Source: Halanaerobiales bacterium (lineage in GTDB: Bacteria > Bacillota > Halanaerobiia > Halanaerobiales > M55B127). Taken from it: DNA of 6,082 bases. How positions within the stretch are numbered: the stretch's first letter is position 1; each line of letters opens with the position of its first letter. The notes under the pieces are model-generated. The model saw only the letters and a list, made by a program, of their open reading frames with translations. It did no database searches and had not been told where the DNA came from. Of this stretch, positions 6,075 through 6,082 are shown piece after piece. A program made the position numbers and the translations under genes. The stretch lies in the NCBI GenBank assembly GCA_021736965.1, contig JAIPEV010000110.1, forward strand, positions 1 to 6,082. The letters run 5' to 3'.

Positions 6075-6082
6075 TACTTTAA

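Overview
The window is an AT-rich stretch of bacterial chromosome carrying the nucleotide excision repair genes in the order uvrB (3' half only), uvrA, uvrC, all on the + strand. The low GC, heavy use of AGA for arginine, a TTG start behind a strong GAGGTGA ribosome site, and the protein style point to a low-GC Firmicute/Clostridia-type organism. I lean towards Halanaerobiales, but only from general familiarity with the protein sequences, so treat that as a weak guess.

Layout. Bases 1-1010 hold the C-terminal half of UvrB, open at the left edge, so the real start lies outside the window. After 11 bases comes uvrA (1022-3841), whose ribosome site overlaps the uvrB stop; the two form a classic uvrBA operon. 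A 368-base noncoding gap (3842-4209) follows. Its left part holds an inverted repeat with a possible weak terminator role and a 15-base palindrome. Its right part holds candidate promoter elements, a perfect Shine-Dalgarno sequence and a long inverted repeat. uvrC (4210-6036) closes the set, and 9 bases after its stop lies a full-consensus TTGACA-17-TATAAT promoter pointing out of the window at the right edge.

How the genes work together. UvrA dimers find distorted DNA and load UvrB, which verifies the lesion. UvrC then binds the UvrB-DNA complex and cuts on both sides, the 3' side with its GIY-YIG domain and the 5' side with its RNase H-like domain. All three proteins keep their recognisable key residues and full domain order, so the system looks functional and ordinary in content.

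The least ordinary part is the uvrC leader. The only strong ribosome site, AGGAGGTG, sits 71 bases before the uvrC ATG. Nearly everything between the two can fold into an imperfect stem that starts one base after the Shine-Dalgarno and ends one base before the ATG. This suggests a start site bridged by structure, or a small palindromic insertion between ribosome site and start codon. I saw no CRISPR array, transposase, tRNA, rRNA or unknown protein family.
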